Below, in pieces: positions 17,730 to 27,411 of a stretch of 64,000 nt of DNA. The position numbers were made by a program, and so were the translations under genes. Origin of the DNA: Bacteroidetes bacterium UBA6221 (GTDB taxonomy: Bacteria > Bacteroidota > Bacteroidia > Chitinophagales > Chitinophagaceae); contig DISB01000012.1 in assembly GCA_002421685.1 (NCBI GenBank), positions 43,328 through 107,327 of the forward strand, written 5' to 3'. The first letter of the stretch is position 1, and each line of letters begins with the position of its first letter. The notes beneath the pieces were generated by a model. It was not told the DNA's origin and did no database searches. It was given only the letters and a program-made list of their open reading frames with translations.

Positions 17730-18224
17730 TCAGTTTTTAGCTGCAGCCCTCAATTCATCTATTATCTGGTCAATCTTTTCTTTTGTCAAAAACTCGCGGA
17801 ATGTTTTGCCCAACTGCATCATGGGCGCGTAACCACAGGCGCCCAGGCATTCAGCTGGTTTCAGCGTAAACAATCCATCGGCCGTGGTTTCCCCGACCTG
17901 TATGCTCAACTTTTCTTTTATGTAATTGATAATATCGTCGCTGCCGTTCAGCATACAAGGACCGGTCTGGCATACTTCCAGCACGTATTTGCCTACCGGT
18001 TTCATGTTGAACATGGTATAGAATGTAGCTACTTCGTACACTTCTATGGGTTTCAGGCTCAGCAGTTCAGCCACATAGTCCATTACCGGTACATCCAGCC
18101 AGCCTCCAAACTCTTCCTGCGCTACATGCAATACAGGTATCAGCGCGCTTTTTTGTTTACCCTCGGGGTAGCGCGCTATTATTTCCTTTACCTTATTCAG
18201 TTTTTCTTCGCTAAACTGTATCAT
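17730..18224 (-). CDS. nuoE: NADH-quinone oxidoreductase subunit E
   Basis: The 164-residue thioredoxin-like subunit holds the [2Fe-2S] cluster N1a. The four ligands appear as CQTGPC and CLGACGYAP. The N-terminal helical region IIARYPEGKQKSALIPVLHV and the EVYEVATFYTMFN stretch are typical. It works with NuoF at the NADH-oxidising tip of complex I. In most operons nuoF follows at once; here a DUF4440 gene lies between them. A 97-bp repeat-rich spacer separates it from nuoD upstream. Confidence 0.96.
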   Translation of the reverse strand: MIQFSEEKLNKVKEIIARYPEGKQKSALIPVLHVAQEEFGGWLDVPVMDYVAELLSLKPIEVYEVATFYTMFNMKPVGKYVLEVCQTGPCMLNGSDDIINYIKEKLSIQVGETTADGLFTLKPAECLGACGYAPMMQLGKTFREFLTKEKIDQIIDELRAAAKN

Positions 18225-18228
18225 ATCA

Positions 18229-18318
18229 ATTAGCTGATTTGATAATTAGCTGCGCTAATCCGTAATCAGTTTTTTTATTTTTTATCAGCTAATCAGCCTT
18301 ATCAGCCAACCAGCTTAT
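18229..18318. repeat. Short imperfect repeats in the nuoD-nuoE spacer
   Basis: The spacer is built from variants of the unit ATCAGCTAATCAG (three tandem variants at about 18277-18315) and inverted versions (TTAGCTGATTTGATAATTAG, from about 18230), with a T-rich centre. The two halves can form an imperfect stem. This may act as an internal processing or partial stop site in the nuo transcript. Confidence 0.55.
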
Positions 18319-18321
18319 CAA

Positions 18322-19563
18322 CTAAGCGTCCAACTCTCCCGCTATCACGTTCAGGCTGCTCAATGCGATAATCGCATCGCTCAGCAATCCACCCTTTATC
18401 ATCTCAGGAAATGCCTGGTAATAAATAAAGCATGGCCTGCGGAAGTGCAACCTGTAAGGCGTACGCCCCCCGTCACTTATCAGGTAATAACCTACTTCGC
18501 CATTCGCACCCTCTACCGCATGGTATATTTCGCCCGGCGGCACCGCAATTTCGCCCATCACCATTTTGAAGTGGTATATCAGGGCTTCCATCTTGGTGTA
18601 CACATCTTCTTTAGGCGGAAAGTGGTATTTATCCGATTCCGGTGCATAGAAAATATTCTTCTGTGCGGGGTCAGCCTTTTCTATCTCAGCTATCTTTTGC
18701 ACAGCCTGCTTCACAATGCTCAGGCTTTCCCATATTTCTACATTGCGCACCAGGTAGCGGTCATACACGTCGCCGATGGTTCCGGTAGGTATTTTAAAAT
18801 CGAAATCCTCGTAAGATGAATAAGGCTCGGCCACGCGCAGGTCGTAGTCCACACCGGCGGCCCTCAGGTTGGGCCCTGTAAAGCCATAATTCAATGCACG
18901 CTCGGCATTGATAGGCCCGGCGCCTATGCACCTGTCCATAAATATACGGTTGCGGGTAAACAGGTCCTCAAACTCCTTCATCACCTTGGGGAATCCCTCT
19001 ATGAATTTGTTTATCTTTTGCCAGGCTACATCAGAAAAGTTGCGCTCAAAACCACCTACACGTCCCATATTGGTTGTAAGGCGTGAACCGCATATCTCTT
19101 CATAAATTTCATAAATAAGTTCGCGCCACTGGAACACATAGGTAAAGCCCGTAAGGGCCCCTGTATCCACAGCCACCACGGAATTGCATATCAGGTGATC
19201 AGAAATACGTGACAACTCCATAATGAGTACACGCATATACTCTACCCTTTTAGGCAGTTTCAGCCCCAGCAGTTTCTCTATGGTCATATGCCAGCCCATA
19301 TTGTTGATAGGGGCAGAGCAATAGTTGAGCCTGTCTGTAAGTGGGGTGATCTGGTAATACGGGCGACGCTCAGCAATTTTTTCAAACGCGCGGTGTATGT
19401 AACCCACAGTTTGCTTCGCGCTAAGTACTTTTTCGCCATCTATCTCCAGGATATTCTCAAACACACCATGCGTTGCCGGATGCGTTGGCCCCAGGTTCAG
19501 CGTGGTGGTTTGCTTGGCTACCGACTCGTCAGAAAGCTGTATATGTTGGTTGTGTTCAGACAT
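18322..19563 (-). CDS. nuoD: NADH-quinone oxidoreductase subunit D
   Basis: This 413-residue subunit is related to hydrogenase large subunits and forms the quinone site together with NuoB and NuoH. Typical stretches are LNLGPTHPATHGV (the quinone-site histidine loop), GYIHRAFEKIAERRPYYQ, ELSRISDHLICN, and the C-terminal VIAGELDA ending. The hydrogenase nickel ligands are absent, as expected. It is a separate gene from nuoC (26 bp between), unlike the fused nuoCD of E. coli. Confidence 0.97.
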   Translation of the reverse strand: MSEHNQHIQLSDESVAKQTTTLNLGPTHPATHGVFENILEIDGEKVLSAKQTVGYIHRAFEKIAERRPYYQITPLTDRLNYCSAPINNMGWHMTIEKLLGLKLPKRVEYMRVLIMELSRISDHLICNSVVAVDTGALTGFTYVFQWRELIYEIYEEICGSRLTTNMGRVGGFERNFSDVAWQKINKFIEGFPKVMKEFEDLFTRNRIFMDRCIGAGPINAERALNYGFTGPNLRAAGVDYDLRVAEPYSSYEDFDFKIPTGTIGDVYDRYLVRNVEIWESLSIVKQAVQKIAEIEKADPAQKNIFYAPESDKYHFPPKEDVYTKMEALIYHFKMVMGEIAVPPGEIYHAVEGANGEVGYYLISDGGRTPYRLHFRRPCFIYYQAFPEMIKGGLLSDAIIALSSLNVIAGELDA

Positions 19564-19589
19564 TATCGCCTAAATCAGTTTTTTTATGT

Positions 19590-20105
19590 TCATACTATGC
19601 CGCCGCGGCCAAACATCTCATCATCTTTGTCGGTACGCGTCGGGTCCTCCATCGGAAACTCTTTCCGCATGGGGAAATGTTCCATTTCATCTACGTTCAA
19701 TATTCTCCTGAGGTCTGGATGGCCTACGAAATTTACACCAAAGAAATCATAGGTTTCCCGTTCCATCCAGTTTGCGGCTGAATATAACTGCGTTGCTGAA
19801 AACACGTCCGGCTTTTCTAAGGGCACATATGCTTTCAACCTCATGCGTACACCGTCCACCATGTTGTGCACGTGATACACCACACAAAGTTCCTCGCCCG
19901 GCCGTCCCGGATAATGAACGCCGGTAAGGTCGGTAAGGAAACGGAAACGCAATTGTTCATCATCAAACAGGAATTGCAATACCTTCAGGTTTATGCCTGC
20001 TGGCATAGTGCAGGTAAGCATGCCATAAGGCTCCTCCCAGCCTGTCAGCTGGTCGCCAAACTGTTCTGTTAACCTGTTTTTTACTATCTCGTTGGTCAAT
20101 GCCAT
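19590..20105 (-). CDS. nuoC: NADH-quinone oxidoreductase subunit C
   Basis: The 171-residue product matches the 30-kDa subunit family: FRFLTDLTGVHYPGRPGEEL in the middle, then the signature WMERETYDFFGVNFVGHPDL and RKEFPM near the end. It is a structural part of the peripheral arm, packed against NuoD. The gene lies 14 bp after nuoB. Length is normal for a stand-alone NuoC. Confidence 0.96.
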   Translation of the reverse strand: MALTNEIVKNRLTEQFGDQLTGWEEPYGMLTCTMPAGINLKVLQFLFDDEQLRFRFLTDLTGVHYPGRPGEELCVVYHVHNMVDGVRMRLKAYVPLEKPDVFSATQLYSAANWMERETYDFFGVNFVGHPDLRRILNVDEMEHFPMRKEFPMEDPTRTDKDDEMFGRGGIV

Positions 20106-20119
20106 TGTTCTGCTAAAAA

Positions 20120-20683
20120 TTATTGTATGCCATAGCTTTCCAGCAATGCTTTGTAATGGTCGCTGTTACGCCGCCGCAGGCTTTCATTATTTACCAGTTC
20201 CTGTATTTTCATCACCCCTTCCAGTATCGCTTCCGGGCGCGGAGGGCAACCGGATACATATACATCCACGGGTATCACCTGGTCTATACCCTGTAATACG
20301 GAATAGCTATCGAATATGCCGCCGCTGGAAGCACAGGCCCCGATGGCTACCACCCAACGGGGTTCAGCCATCTGCAGGTACACCTGGCGCAATACAGGGC
20401 CCATTTTTTTGGCAATTGTACCGGCCACCAGCAATACATCGCACTGGCGGGGTGTGAAACCCATACGCTCCGACCCGAAACGGGCCAGGTCGTAGTTGGC
20501 ACCCATAGTAGCCATGAACTCGATACCGCAGCATGACGTAGCGAACGGCAACGGCCAAAGCGAATTTTTGCGGGCCATGCCTATTATCTTGTCGAAAGAC
20601 GTAGCCATAAACCCCTCTCCGGAATAGCCCTCAGGCATTTCCGCTAATTTCACATTCGTATTATATTGTACCGGACGACCCAT
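20120..20683 (-). CDS. nuoB: NADH-quinone oxidoreductase subunit B
   Basis: The 187-residue protein carries the ligands of the terminal [4Fe-4S] cluster N2: the tandem cysteines in ATSCCGIEF (residues 51-52), C117 in AIGACASSGG and C146 in VSGCPPRPE. N2 hands electrons to menaquinone. The rest (SERMGFTPRQCDVLLVAGTI) is typical. It follows nuoA by 44 bp; that spacer contains a small AGCGTTGC...AACGTT inverted repeat. Confidence 0.97.
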   Translation of the reverse strand: MGRPVQYNTNVKLAEMPEGYSGEGFMATSFDKIIGMARKNSLWPLPFATSCCGIEFMATMGANYDLARFGSERMGFTPRQCDVLLVAGTIAKKMGPVLRQVYLQMAEPRWVVAIGACASSGGIFDSYSVLQGIDQVIPVDVYVSGCPPRPEAILEGVMKIQELVNNESLRRRNSDHYKALLESYGIQ

Positions 20684-20727
20684 ATACTAAATTCAACAAT
20701 CCTGAATTAAAAACGTTGCCTGCAACG

Positions 20728-21120
20728 CTAATCTTCCCAATCCAGCGCTCCTTTTTTAACAATGTACACAAACCCGCAAAGGAAAAAAGAAACGAACATA
20801 ACCACAGCCCAAAAACCTTCAGTGCCTAACTCCCTGAAATTCACAGCGTAAGGATAAAAGAATATTACTTCCACATCAAAGAGCACGAACAATATGGCCA
20901 CCAGGAAATATTTGATAGCCATAGGCTGCCTCGCATTTCCTATGGAAGGTATACCACTCTCAAAAGTTGCTAATTTGTCATGTGTGCGCCTCCGGGGGCC
21001 CAGCAGGTGGGTTGCGCCTATGGTAACGGCTACAAACCCTATAGCTACAAATAGCTGAACCACAACGGGCAGGTAATTGATGGGTGTATTCTGCTCTACG
21101 GCCAGCATTAAAATATCCAT
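20728..21120 (-). CDS. nuoA: NADH-quinone oxidoreductase subunit A
   Basis: The 130-residue product has three membrane helices. Between helices one and two is the loop TFESGIPSIGNARQPMAIKY, and helix two holds the acidic LFDVEVIFFYPYAVNF motif, both typical of NuoA; the loop helps to shape the quinone entrance. It is the first gene of the complex I operon. A well-formed promoter lies 38-68 bases upstream on the minus strand. Confidence 0.97.
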   Translation of the reverse strand: MDILMLAVEQNTPINYLPVVVQLFVAIGFVAVTIGATHLLGPRRRTHDKLATFESGIPSIGNARQPMAIKYFLVAILFVLFDVEVIFFYPYAVNFRELGTEGFWAVVMFVSFFLCGFVYIVKKGALDWED

Positions 21121-21158
21121 AATTTCAGACGGGCTTCTGCGTTTATTCAGAACGCGAA

Positions 21159-21188
21159 CAAAGTTAAGTGTCTGATACGAAATAACAA
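21159..21188 (-). promoter_or_regulatory. Promoter of the nuo operon
   Basis: On the minus strand, TTG (complement of 21188-21186) is followed after exactly 19 bases by TAACTTTG (complement of 21166-21159). This matches the Bacteroidota vegetative promoter form TTG-N19-TAnnTTTG. Transcription would start near 21152, about 30 bases before the nuoA ATG. Confidence 0.75.
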
Positions 21189-21234
21189 GTTTCAGTAATA
21201 GTCAATTCAAATATAATATTTATATAATGACATA

Positions 21235-21263
21235 TTGCCTATGCCCCTGAAATGCTATATTTG
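21235..21263 (+). promoter_or_regulatory. Promoter of the sensor kinase array
   Basis: TTG at 21235-21237 and TATATTTG at 21256-21263, 18 bases apart, match the Bacteroidota promoter form. Transcription would start near 21270, about 20 bases before the TTG start of the first sensor kinase, which supports that start. The -33 boxes of this and the nuo promoter are only 46 bases apart and face away from each other. Confidence 0.7.
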
Positions 21264-21288
21264 AGCGGATTAACAACCTGTAAGACGC

Positions 21289-24200
21289 TTGTCAAGAACA
21301 GTCATTTTACTACCGCTGATTTTCGTCATCTCTTTCTTAAGCAAAGGCCAAACCTCTGCAGTATATAATATCAATAAATATAACGGGCTTTCTACCAACC
21401 ATGTGTATTGCCTCTTGGTGGATAGGCTTGGCTACCTATGGATGGGAACAACTGACGGTGTTTACAGGTACAACGGCTATACTCTCAGGAAATATGACTA
21501 CAGCGACGGACTCCCTAATGTAGACGTGTGGAATTTGTATGAGGATAAGCAAGGCCGGATTTGGTTCCGGGCTATTGCCCAGCAGATGGGGTATGTAAAA
21601 AACGGGGAATTTTACAAGGTTTATAAGGATACAGATCCAAATTTAGAACTCTATCCCGGACAGATTTTTGAATTAGATAACAATACAATTGTCTTTAACA
21701 ATATAACCTCGGATGTCAAAGAAAATTATGTGGTTTGCATTGTTAAAGACGATACGCTCAGAGCCAAACATATATCCATGTCGGAATATTCTATCGCAAA
21801 AACATCTCCAAGAATTATTGATGAATTTATGGCTCACACTTCAGATTCTTTACTTCAACTGTACAACCTTAAAAAATTGTTTTCTCAAAACACAAACAAC
21901 CTGGGCAAACCAGACAAAATACTGAAGTTCAATACTAACCTCACGTCAGAAATGATAGCGTACCCTTATAGCTATACCTTCGGTAACAACCTTATTGTAT
22001 ATTATAAGCCATCACAACCGTACCTTAACTGCGCAGATATATATACGAAGACTATAATTCGTCTTAATCTCAGAGAGGTATTGGGAAATAATGATGAGCA
22101 AATCGTCTTATGCTATATCTACAATCATTTTTTTTACTGTATCACACGTGATAAAATTGTGATTCTTGATAGCAACATGAATCTGAACGCGATACATGGT
22201 CTCAAAACACTATTTCCCGGTGCAGCTGGTTTCAATACTACTTTCTTCTGCAAAACCAAGATATGGGGCGAATTGCATGCTAGTTCGGATGGGGGTATGA
22301 CTATACTATATCCTCCAACTTCCGGTTTAGAAAAAAAGAAGGGTAACATCATGGATTATGTTTTTATAAACAATAAAAACGATACAGATGGCTATTGGTG
22401 GAATAATAAGACCCGCATGCTTGCCATAGTCAACAAAGGAGAAATCAGAGAAACCATATCCCTGCCAGCAATACATAATTTGAGAAAAATAATCACGTAC
22501 GACTCTGTAAAAAAGATAGTTGTTAATGAATTAAGTACTTCATGGCTATATGCGACCAATGCTATTGATCCAATTACCATAGGTATAGATACTGCAATAC
22601 ACCTTGATTACAAAAAATACAGCAATGCAATAAAATACGGATTTTTTAATTCTGCCCATGATATACTTGTTGCCGAAAACAGGGATATATACATGCTGGG
22701 TAGTCCTCATAATATATACAAAGTCAAAATTGATCAGGGGAAAAACCGCATTTATTATACCACGATTAGCAACCAGCGCTTTAAAAATATTCTGCTAATC
22801 CCAATAAACAATACCATTGTTTCCTACGCTCCTGACAAAATTCTGCTGATAAATCCAGCTACTGATGTACGCATACAGATGACGCAATCTCAACTGGAAG
22901 CTCTTGGAATTAATGCCATTGAAAAAATAATACCCGATAGCAACGGCAACCTGTTTATAAAAGATTATAATAGCATCAAAGTTTTTAATGGTACAAGGGG
23001 TACAATGCGGACCCTGCTAAAAAACTACAATCTGAAGCAGGCCAAGATTGAAGTGATCAATAACAAACTTTTTATCGCAGGAAGTTTTGGGATATTAAAC
23101 GCCAGCATACAATCTAACGGCAACATTACAATCGTCAATAACTTTCAAAACACAAAGAATATTTATTACAGATACCTTTTCGATGTACAATTCGCTGAAG
23201 ACCATGCATTGTTAAAAACAGACAACGGCTTTTTTGTTTACCATTACGATAAGGGTAATGGTAACAATAATAATAATCACATCAATGACTATACGATAAT
23301 TGCAGACTATTCCGACAGCCTGCATACGATATCTAACAACGATACACTAGTTATCGAACAAAACCTTTCTCTAATTACCCTGGATGTAATTAAGCCCACC
23401 GGTACGGGGGGCCTGAGGATAGAATATGCCTTGAATAAATCACCATATCAGTTTTCTGAAAATCAACTCATACTACCTTCCCTCAAACCAGGCAGTTACA
23501 ACACCATATCGCTCATAGCTTCCGATGATTCGTGGCGCAGCCAACCCTTGAAATTTACTGTATATATACAACCTAAATGGTGGCAAACACAAACTGCAAA
23601 AAGGGTCATATTCGTATTATCCCTGCTCGCTTTCATAGGCTTTGTTTACATGGTCATTGTTATGACACGCCGTTTCGTCGACCGAAGCAATGAACGCCGC
23701 AATCAGCGCCGCGAACTGGAACTAAAATCAATTTACTCACAAATCAACCCCCACTTCATATTCAATTCCCTTAGCACAGCGCAGTACTTCGTTAAAAAGA
23801 ACAAAAACAAGGAAGCCTTCGAACATATCAACCAGTTCTCAGACCTCTTACGGTCTTATATCAAATCTTCACGCGCTAAATACATAACCATTGCCGAAGA
23901 AATTGAAAACCTCGAAAATTACCTCCAGCTCCAACTAACGCGCTTTGAAGAAAAATTCGATTATACAATAGAAGTAGATAAATCGGTAGATGCAGGGAGA
24001 GTAAAAATACCATCACTACTCTTACAACCCTTGGTGGAAAACGCACTTAACCATGGAATATTCCATAGCGATAAAAAGGGTAACCTGTCTGTTATCTTCA
24101 AAATAGATGAACAGGATAAAGACACCCTCGTATGCATTGTAGACGATGATGGCATAGGCAGGCAAAGAGCTAAAGAACTACGTGGGAAAATCATACGCAA

Positions 24201-24357
24201 AGCCGACTCTTATGGTACAATACTTATAAAAGAACTGATAGATACTTTCAACAAGTACGAAAAAATTAAGATTGAAATAGAATATATTGATAAACAACCT
24301 CCGCTATCGGGGACAACAGTAGCTGTAAGAATCAGTAACTATGCGCAATCTCAATAA
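21289..24357 (+). CDS. Reg_prop / Y_Y_Y / LytS-type sensor histidine kinase, copy 1
   Basis: The 1022-residue protein has a signal peptide (about 1-21), a long periplasmic sensor made of Reg_prop-type propeller repeats (first one VYCLLVDRLGYLWMGTTDGV), a Y_Y_Y domain ending near 765, one membrane helix (about 770-790) and a LytS-type kinase. The kinase shows QINPHFIFNSLS with H822 as likely phospho-acceptor, the N-box LVENALNHG (about 914) and DDDGIGRQR in the ATPase domain. Such one-helix sensors read an external, often carbohydrate-linked signal and phosphorylate a LytTR regulator, here probably the product at 30402. The TTG start is accepted because of the signal peptide and the promoter at 21235. 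Its 3' end overlaps the next copy by 17 bases. The kinase part is almost identical to copies 2 and 3; the sensor part is not. Confidence 0.9.
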   Translation: MSRTVILLPLIFVISFLSKGQTSAVYNINKYNGLSTNHVYCLLVDRLGYLWMGTTDGVYRYNGYTLRKYDYSDGLPNVDVWNLYEDKQGRIWFRAIAQQMGYVKNGEFYKVYKDTDPNLELYPGQIFELDNNTIVFNNITSDVKENYVVCIVKDDTLRAKHISMSEYSIAKTSPRIIDEFMAHTSDSLLQLYNLKKLFSQNTNNLGKPDKILKFNTNLTSEMIAYPYSYTFGNNLIVYYKPSQPYLNCADIYTKTIIRLNLREVLGNNDEQIVLCYIYNHFFYCITRDKIVILDSNMNLNAIHGLKTLFPGAAGFNTTFFCKTKIWGELHASSDGGMTILYPPTSGLEKKKGNIMDYVFINNKNDTDGYWWNNKTRMLAIVNKGEIRETISLPAIHNLRKIITYDSVKKIVVNELSTSWLYATNAIDPITIGIDTAIHLDYKKYSNAIKYGFFNSAHDILVAENRDIYMLGSPHNIYKVKIDQGKNRIYYTTISNQRFKNILLIPINNTIVSYAPDKILLINPATDVRIQMTQSQLEALGINAIEKIIPDSNGNLFIKDYNSIKVFNGTRGTMRTLLKNYNLKQAKIEVINNKLFIAGSFGILNASIQSNGNITIVNNFQNTKNIYYRYLFDVQFAEDHALLKTDNGFFVYHYDKGNGNNNNNHINDYTIIADYSDSLHTISNNDTLVIEQNLSLITLDVIKPTGTGGLRIEYALNKSPYQFSENQLILPSLKPGSYNTISLIASDDSWRSQPLKFTVYIQPKWWQTQTAKRVIFVLSLLAFIGFVYMVIVMTRRFVDRSNERRNQRRELELKSIYSQINPHFIFNSLSTAQYFVKKNKNKEAFEHINQFSDLLRSYIKSSRAKYITIAEEIENLENYLQLQLTRFEEKFDYTIEVDKSVDAGRVKIPSLLLQPLVENALNHGIFHSDKKGNLSVIFKIDEQDKDTLVCIVDDDGIGRQRAKELRGKIIRKADSYGTILIKELIDTFNKYEKIKIEIEYIDKQPPLSGTTVAVRISNYAQSQ

Positions 24358-24408
24358 TATACTGTTATCGGGCATACTGATTGCTTTCTGCTGGCTGGCA
24401 CCAATAAT
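24033..24408 (+). repeat. Junction repeat, first copy (376 bp)
   Basis: This stretch covers the end of sensor kinase copy 1 and the start of copy 2. It recurs at 27036-27411, exactly 3003 bp downstream. Comparing base by base I see one difference (C at 24249, T at 27252). Similarity continues upstream with scattered differences to about 23520. 3003 is divisible by three. Confidence 0.9.
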
Positions 24409-27360
24409 GACTGCCGGCCAGGCATCTTCAGTATATAATATCAATAAATACAACGGGCTTTCTACCAACCATGTGTACCATTCGATAGTTGACAAGCTGG
24501 GATACCTTTGGATAAGCACTAACGATGGTGTATACCGGTACAATGGCTATATACTAAAAAAGTTCGGATACAATGAAGGCGTACCGAATACTGATATATG
24601 GGACTTTTATAAAGATACCAAGGGGCGTATATGGCTACTGTCTATGGCTGAAGATATCGGGTATATAGAACATGGCAGGTTTAATACCGTCACCAGGCAT
24701 TTGAATAAATCAGAATTATTATATCCCCACTGGGTATCTAACCTGGGTGATAGCCTGATATTCATTAATAAAGGTTACCACTTAGACTCCGGGGAAATAT
24801 GTATTATTACGAAGGATACACTATATTCTATCGCCTTCGCTTGGCCTGTAGACACAAATATATGCATCGTTGGGGGGAAAATACTTGAAATCGCTGACAG
24901 TTTCAATGTAGTAAATATAATTCCTGCATGGGATTGGATAACTAACAGACGAGCAGTAAAGCAAGTTTATATTCCCGAGCTATCGGCCAGGTTAACGCAA
25001 AGCACCAGGCATGGTGCCTTTTTTGACAAATATATTTATATAGGAGTTGTGGGTGATAAAGAGGTCTTTATTTACAATATAGACAATATATCTGTAGATA
25101 CTCTACGTCTTGGGCACAGGCTAGTTCACTGCTTCCCGGGAGAAAAAACCTTCCATGTACTTACCCGGACGATGGCGATGACTTACGACAGTTCGTTGAG
25201 ATTAACCTCAACTATTGATCTGTCGGCGATTTTTCTGCAGCTGAGAAACATACTACGTACACTTATGCAGTGCATGATACATTTTGGCAATATTGTGTAT
25301 CTACATCCACGTCGGGGCTGTTCGTCAGCTACCCCGGCAAAGTCAAGTTTCACAATATAGGTACCAAACTGGATGGTTACCGATTTTCAGGCTATGTTGA
25401 CGATACTACCGGTGCGTGGTGGAACGATAAAAACAGGCGGATGGCATACGTTTGTAACGGAAACATCATTACGGAGCAAACAATAGTTACGGACGAACAT
25501 AATAAAGTAGTAACCTTCAATAATTCAAAAGCCCTCATGTCAAATTCAAGAAGTGCTATTTGGATATCTCCCTACAAAACACCCCAATATGCCTGGTTAG
25601 GATATAATTCTCTTAATTATGGTCATTTAGAAAAATCCAATCCACCCGGGATGGCCTTCTGGAGTATAAAAGACGCAGTTATTCTTGATTCACTGAATAT
25701 ACTTTCTGTACGGGGTGGGGGCGGCCTCGACAAAATTGTGCTGAATCCCAAAAAGCAGTTGATACTCATTGAAAATATTGTTGGCGGTAGTTACAAGGCA
25801 ATAACTTACAGTGCCAAAAACAATACAGCTGTTATTTACCACGACCATAAAATTCTGATATTAACCATACCGGATTTCAGGAAAACGCTGATAAACAGGA
25901 GACAACTGGCCTTATTGGGCATTCGGGGGGTAGAGGCAGTTTTTTGTGATGATTACGGCAACATCATTATAAAGGATTACAGCGGCCTTTACAGCTATAA
26001 TTTGTATACCGGTCGACTAAAAAGATTGTTCAGAAACTTTGGCCTGGAAAAAAGCATTATTTTTGTAAGGGACAATGTGTTGTATATAGCAGGCAATTTC
26101 GGTGTCTTGAAGTCCGAATTTATAGGACCGAACATAGTTGCTAAAACCCATGTCGTTCGGAATGTAAAAAATATTTTTTACAACTACGTTACAGATGCGC
26201 AGTTTAGTCCTTCAAGCGCTCTCCTTAAAACTGATAAGGGATTGTATAAAGTTAATCTTAACGCCAATGGAGAAGCCGACCTGAGCAGCCAGTTTAGAGT
26301 CATCTTGTCTTTAAATGACACCCTTTCCAACCTGGCATCAGGAGACACAATACGAATAAGCCATGACGTGAATATTATAGCGACAGACCTGATCAATCCC
26401 ACCGGTATGGGTACGCTAAAAATAGAATATTCCATAAATGGTGGTGACTATAATAACACGGGAATGCAAGTTATCTTGCCCCAGCTCTCACCTGGCAGTT
26501 ACAACACCGTATCCCTTATCGCCTCCGACGACTCGTGGCGCAGCCAACCCTTGAAATTTACAGTGTATATACAACCTAAATGGTGGCAAACACAAACTGC
26601 AAAAAGGGTCATATTCGTATTATCCCTGCTCACTTTCATAGGCTTTATTTACATGGTCATTGTTATGACACGCCGCTTCATCAACCGAAACAATGAACGC
26701 CGCAACCAGCGCCGCGAACTCGAACTAAAATCCATCTACTCGCAAATCAACCCCCACTTCATATTCAATTCGCTCAGCACCGCGCAGTACTTCGTTAAAA
26801 AGAACAAAAACAAAGAAGCCTTCGAACATATCAACCAGTTCTCTGACCTCTTACGGTCTTATATCAAATCTTCGCGCGCTAAATACATAACCATCGCCGA
26901 AGAAATTGAAAACCTCGAAAACTACCTCCAGCTCCAGCTTACACGATTTGAAGAAAAGTTTGATTATACAATTGAAGTAGATAAATCGGTAGATGCAGGA
27001 AAGGTAAAAATACCATCACTACTCTTACAACCCCTGGTGGAAAACGCACTTAACCATGGAATATTCCATAGCGATAAAAAGGGTAACCTGTCTGTTATCT
27101 TCAAAATAGATGAACAGGATAAAGACACCCTCGTATGCATTGTAGACGATGATGGCATAGGCAGGCAAAGAGCTAAAGAACTACGTGGGAAAATCATACG
27201 CAAAGCCGACTCTTATGGTACAATACTTATAAAAGAACTGATAGATACTTTTAACAAGTACGAAAAAATTAAGATTGAAATAGAATATATTGATAAACAA
27301 CCTCCGCTATCGGGGACAACAGTAGCTGTAAGAATCAGTAACTATGCGCAATCTCAATAA
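24341..27360 (+). pseudogene. Sensor histidine kinase copy 2, interrupted by a one-base frameshift
   Basis: Reading from the ATG at 24341 gives a signal peptide (MRNLNNILLSGILIAFCWLA) and Reg_prop sensor, but the frame shifts after about residue 297 and then stops at 25360. The rest (sensor end, Y_Y_Y, membrane helix, LytS kinase with QINPHFIFNSLS and LVENALNHG) continues in another frame to 27360, with an open part beginning well before the GTG at 25270. Alignment with copies 1 and 3 puts the break at the T run 25230-25234: five T where six would restore one 1006-residue protein with the joined text SAIFSAAEKHTT. All other parts are intact, so this is a very recent mutation, a slippage-prone switch or a sequence error. 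It overlaps both neighbouring copies by 17 bases. Confidence 0.85.
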
Positions 27361-27411
27361 TATACTGTTATCGGGCATACTGATTGCTTTCTGCTGGCTG
27401 GCACCAATAAT
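27036..27411 (+). repeat. Junction repeat, second copy (376 bp)
   Basis: This is the partner of 24033-24408, covering the end of sensor copy 2 and the start of copy 3. The two direct repeats flank copy 2, so a crossover between them would remove or duplicate one whole 3003-bp sensor unit while keeping all reading frames and overlaps. Confidence 0.9.

Noticed and set aside
25270..27360. Treating the second half of sensor copy 2 as an independent gene starting at GTG 25270
   Set aside because: Similarity to copies 1 and 3 continues upstream of that GTG in the same frame to the T run at 25230, so it is the broken half of one gene.
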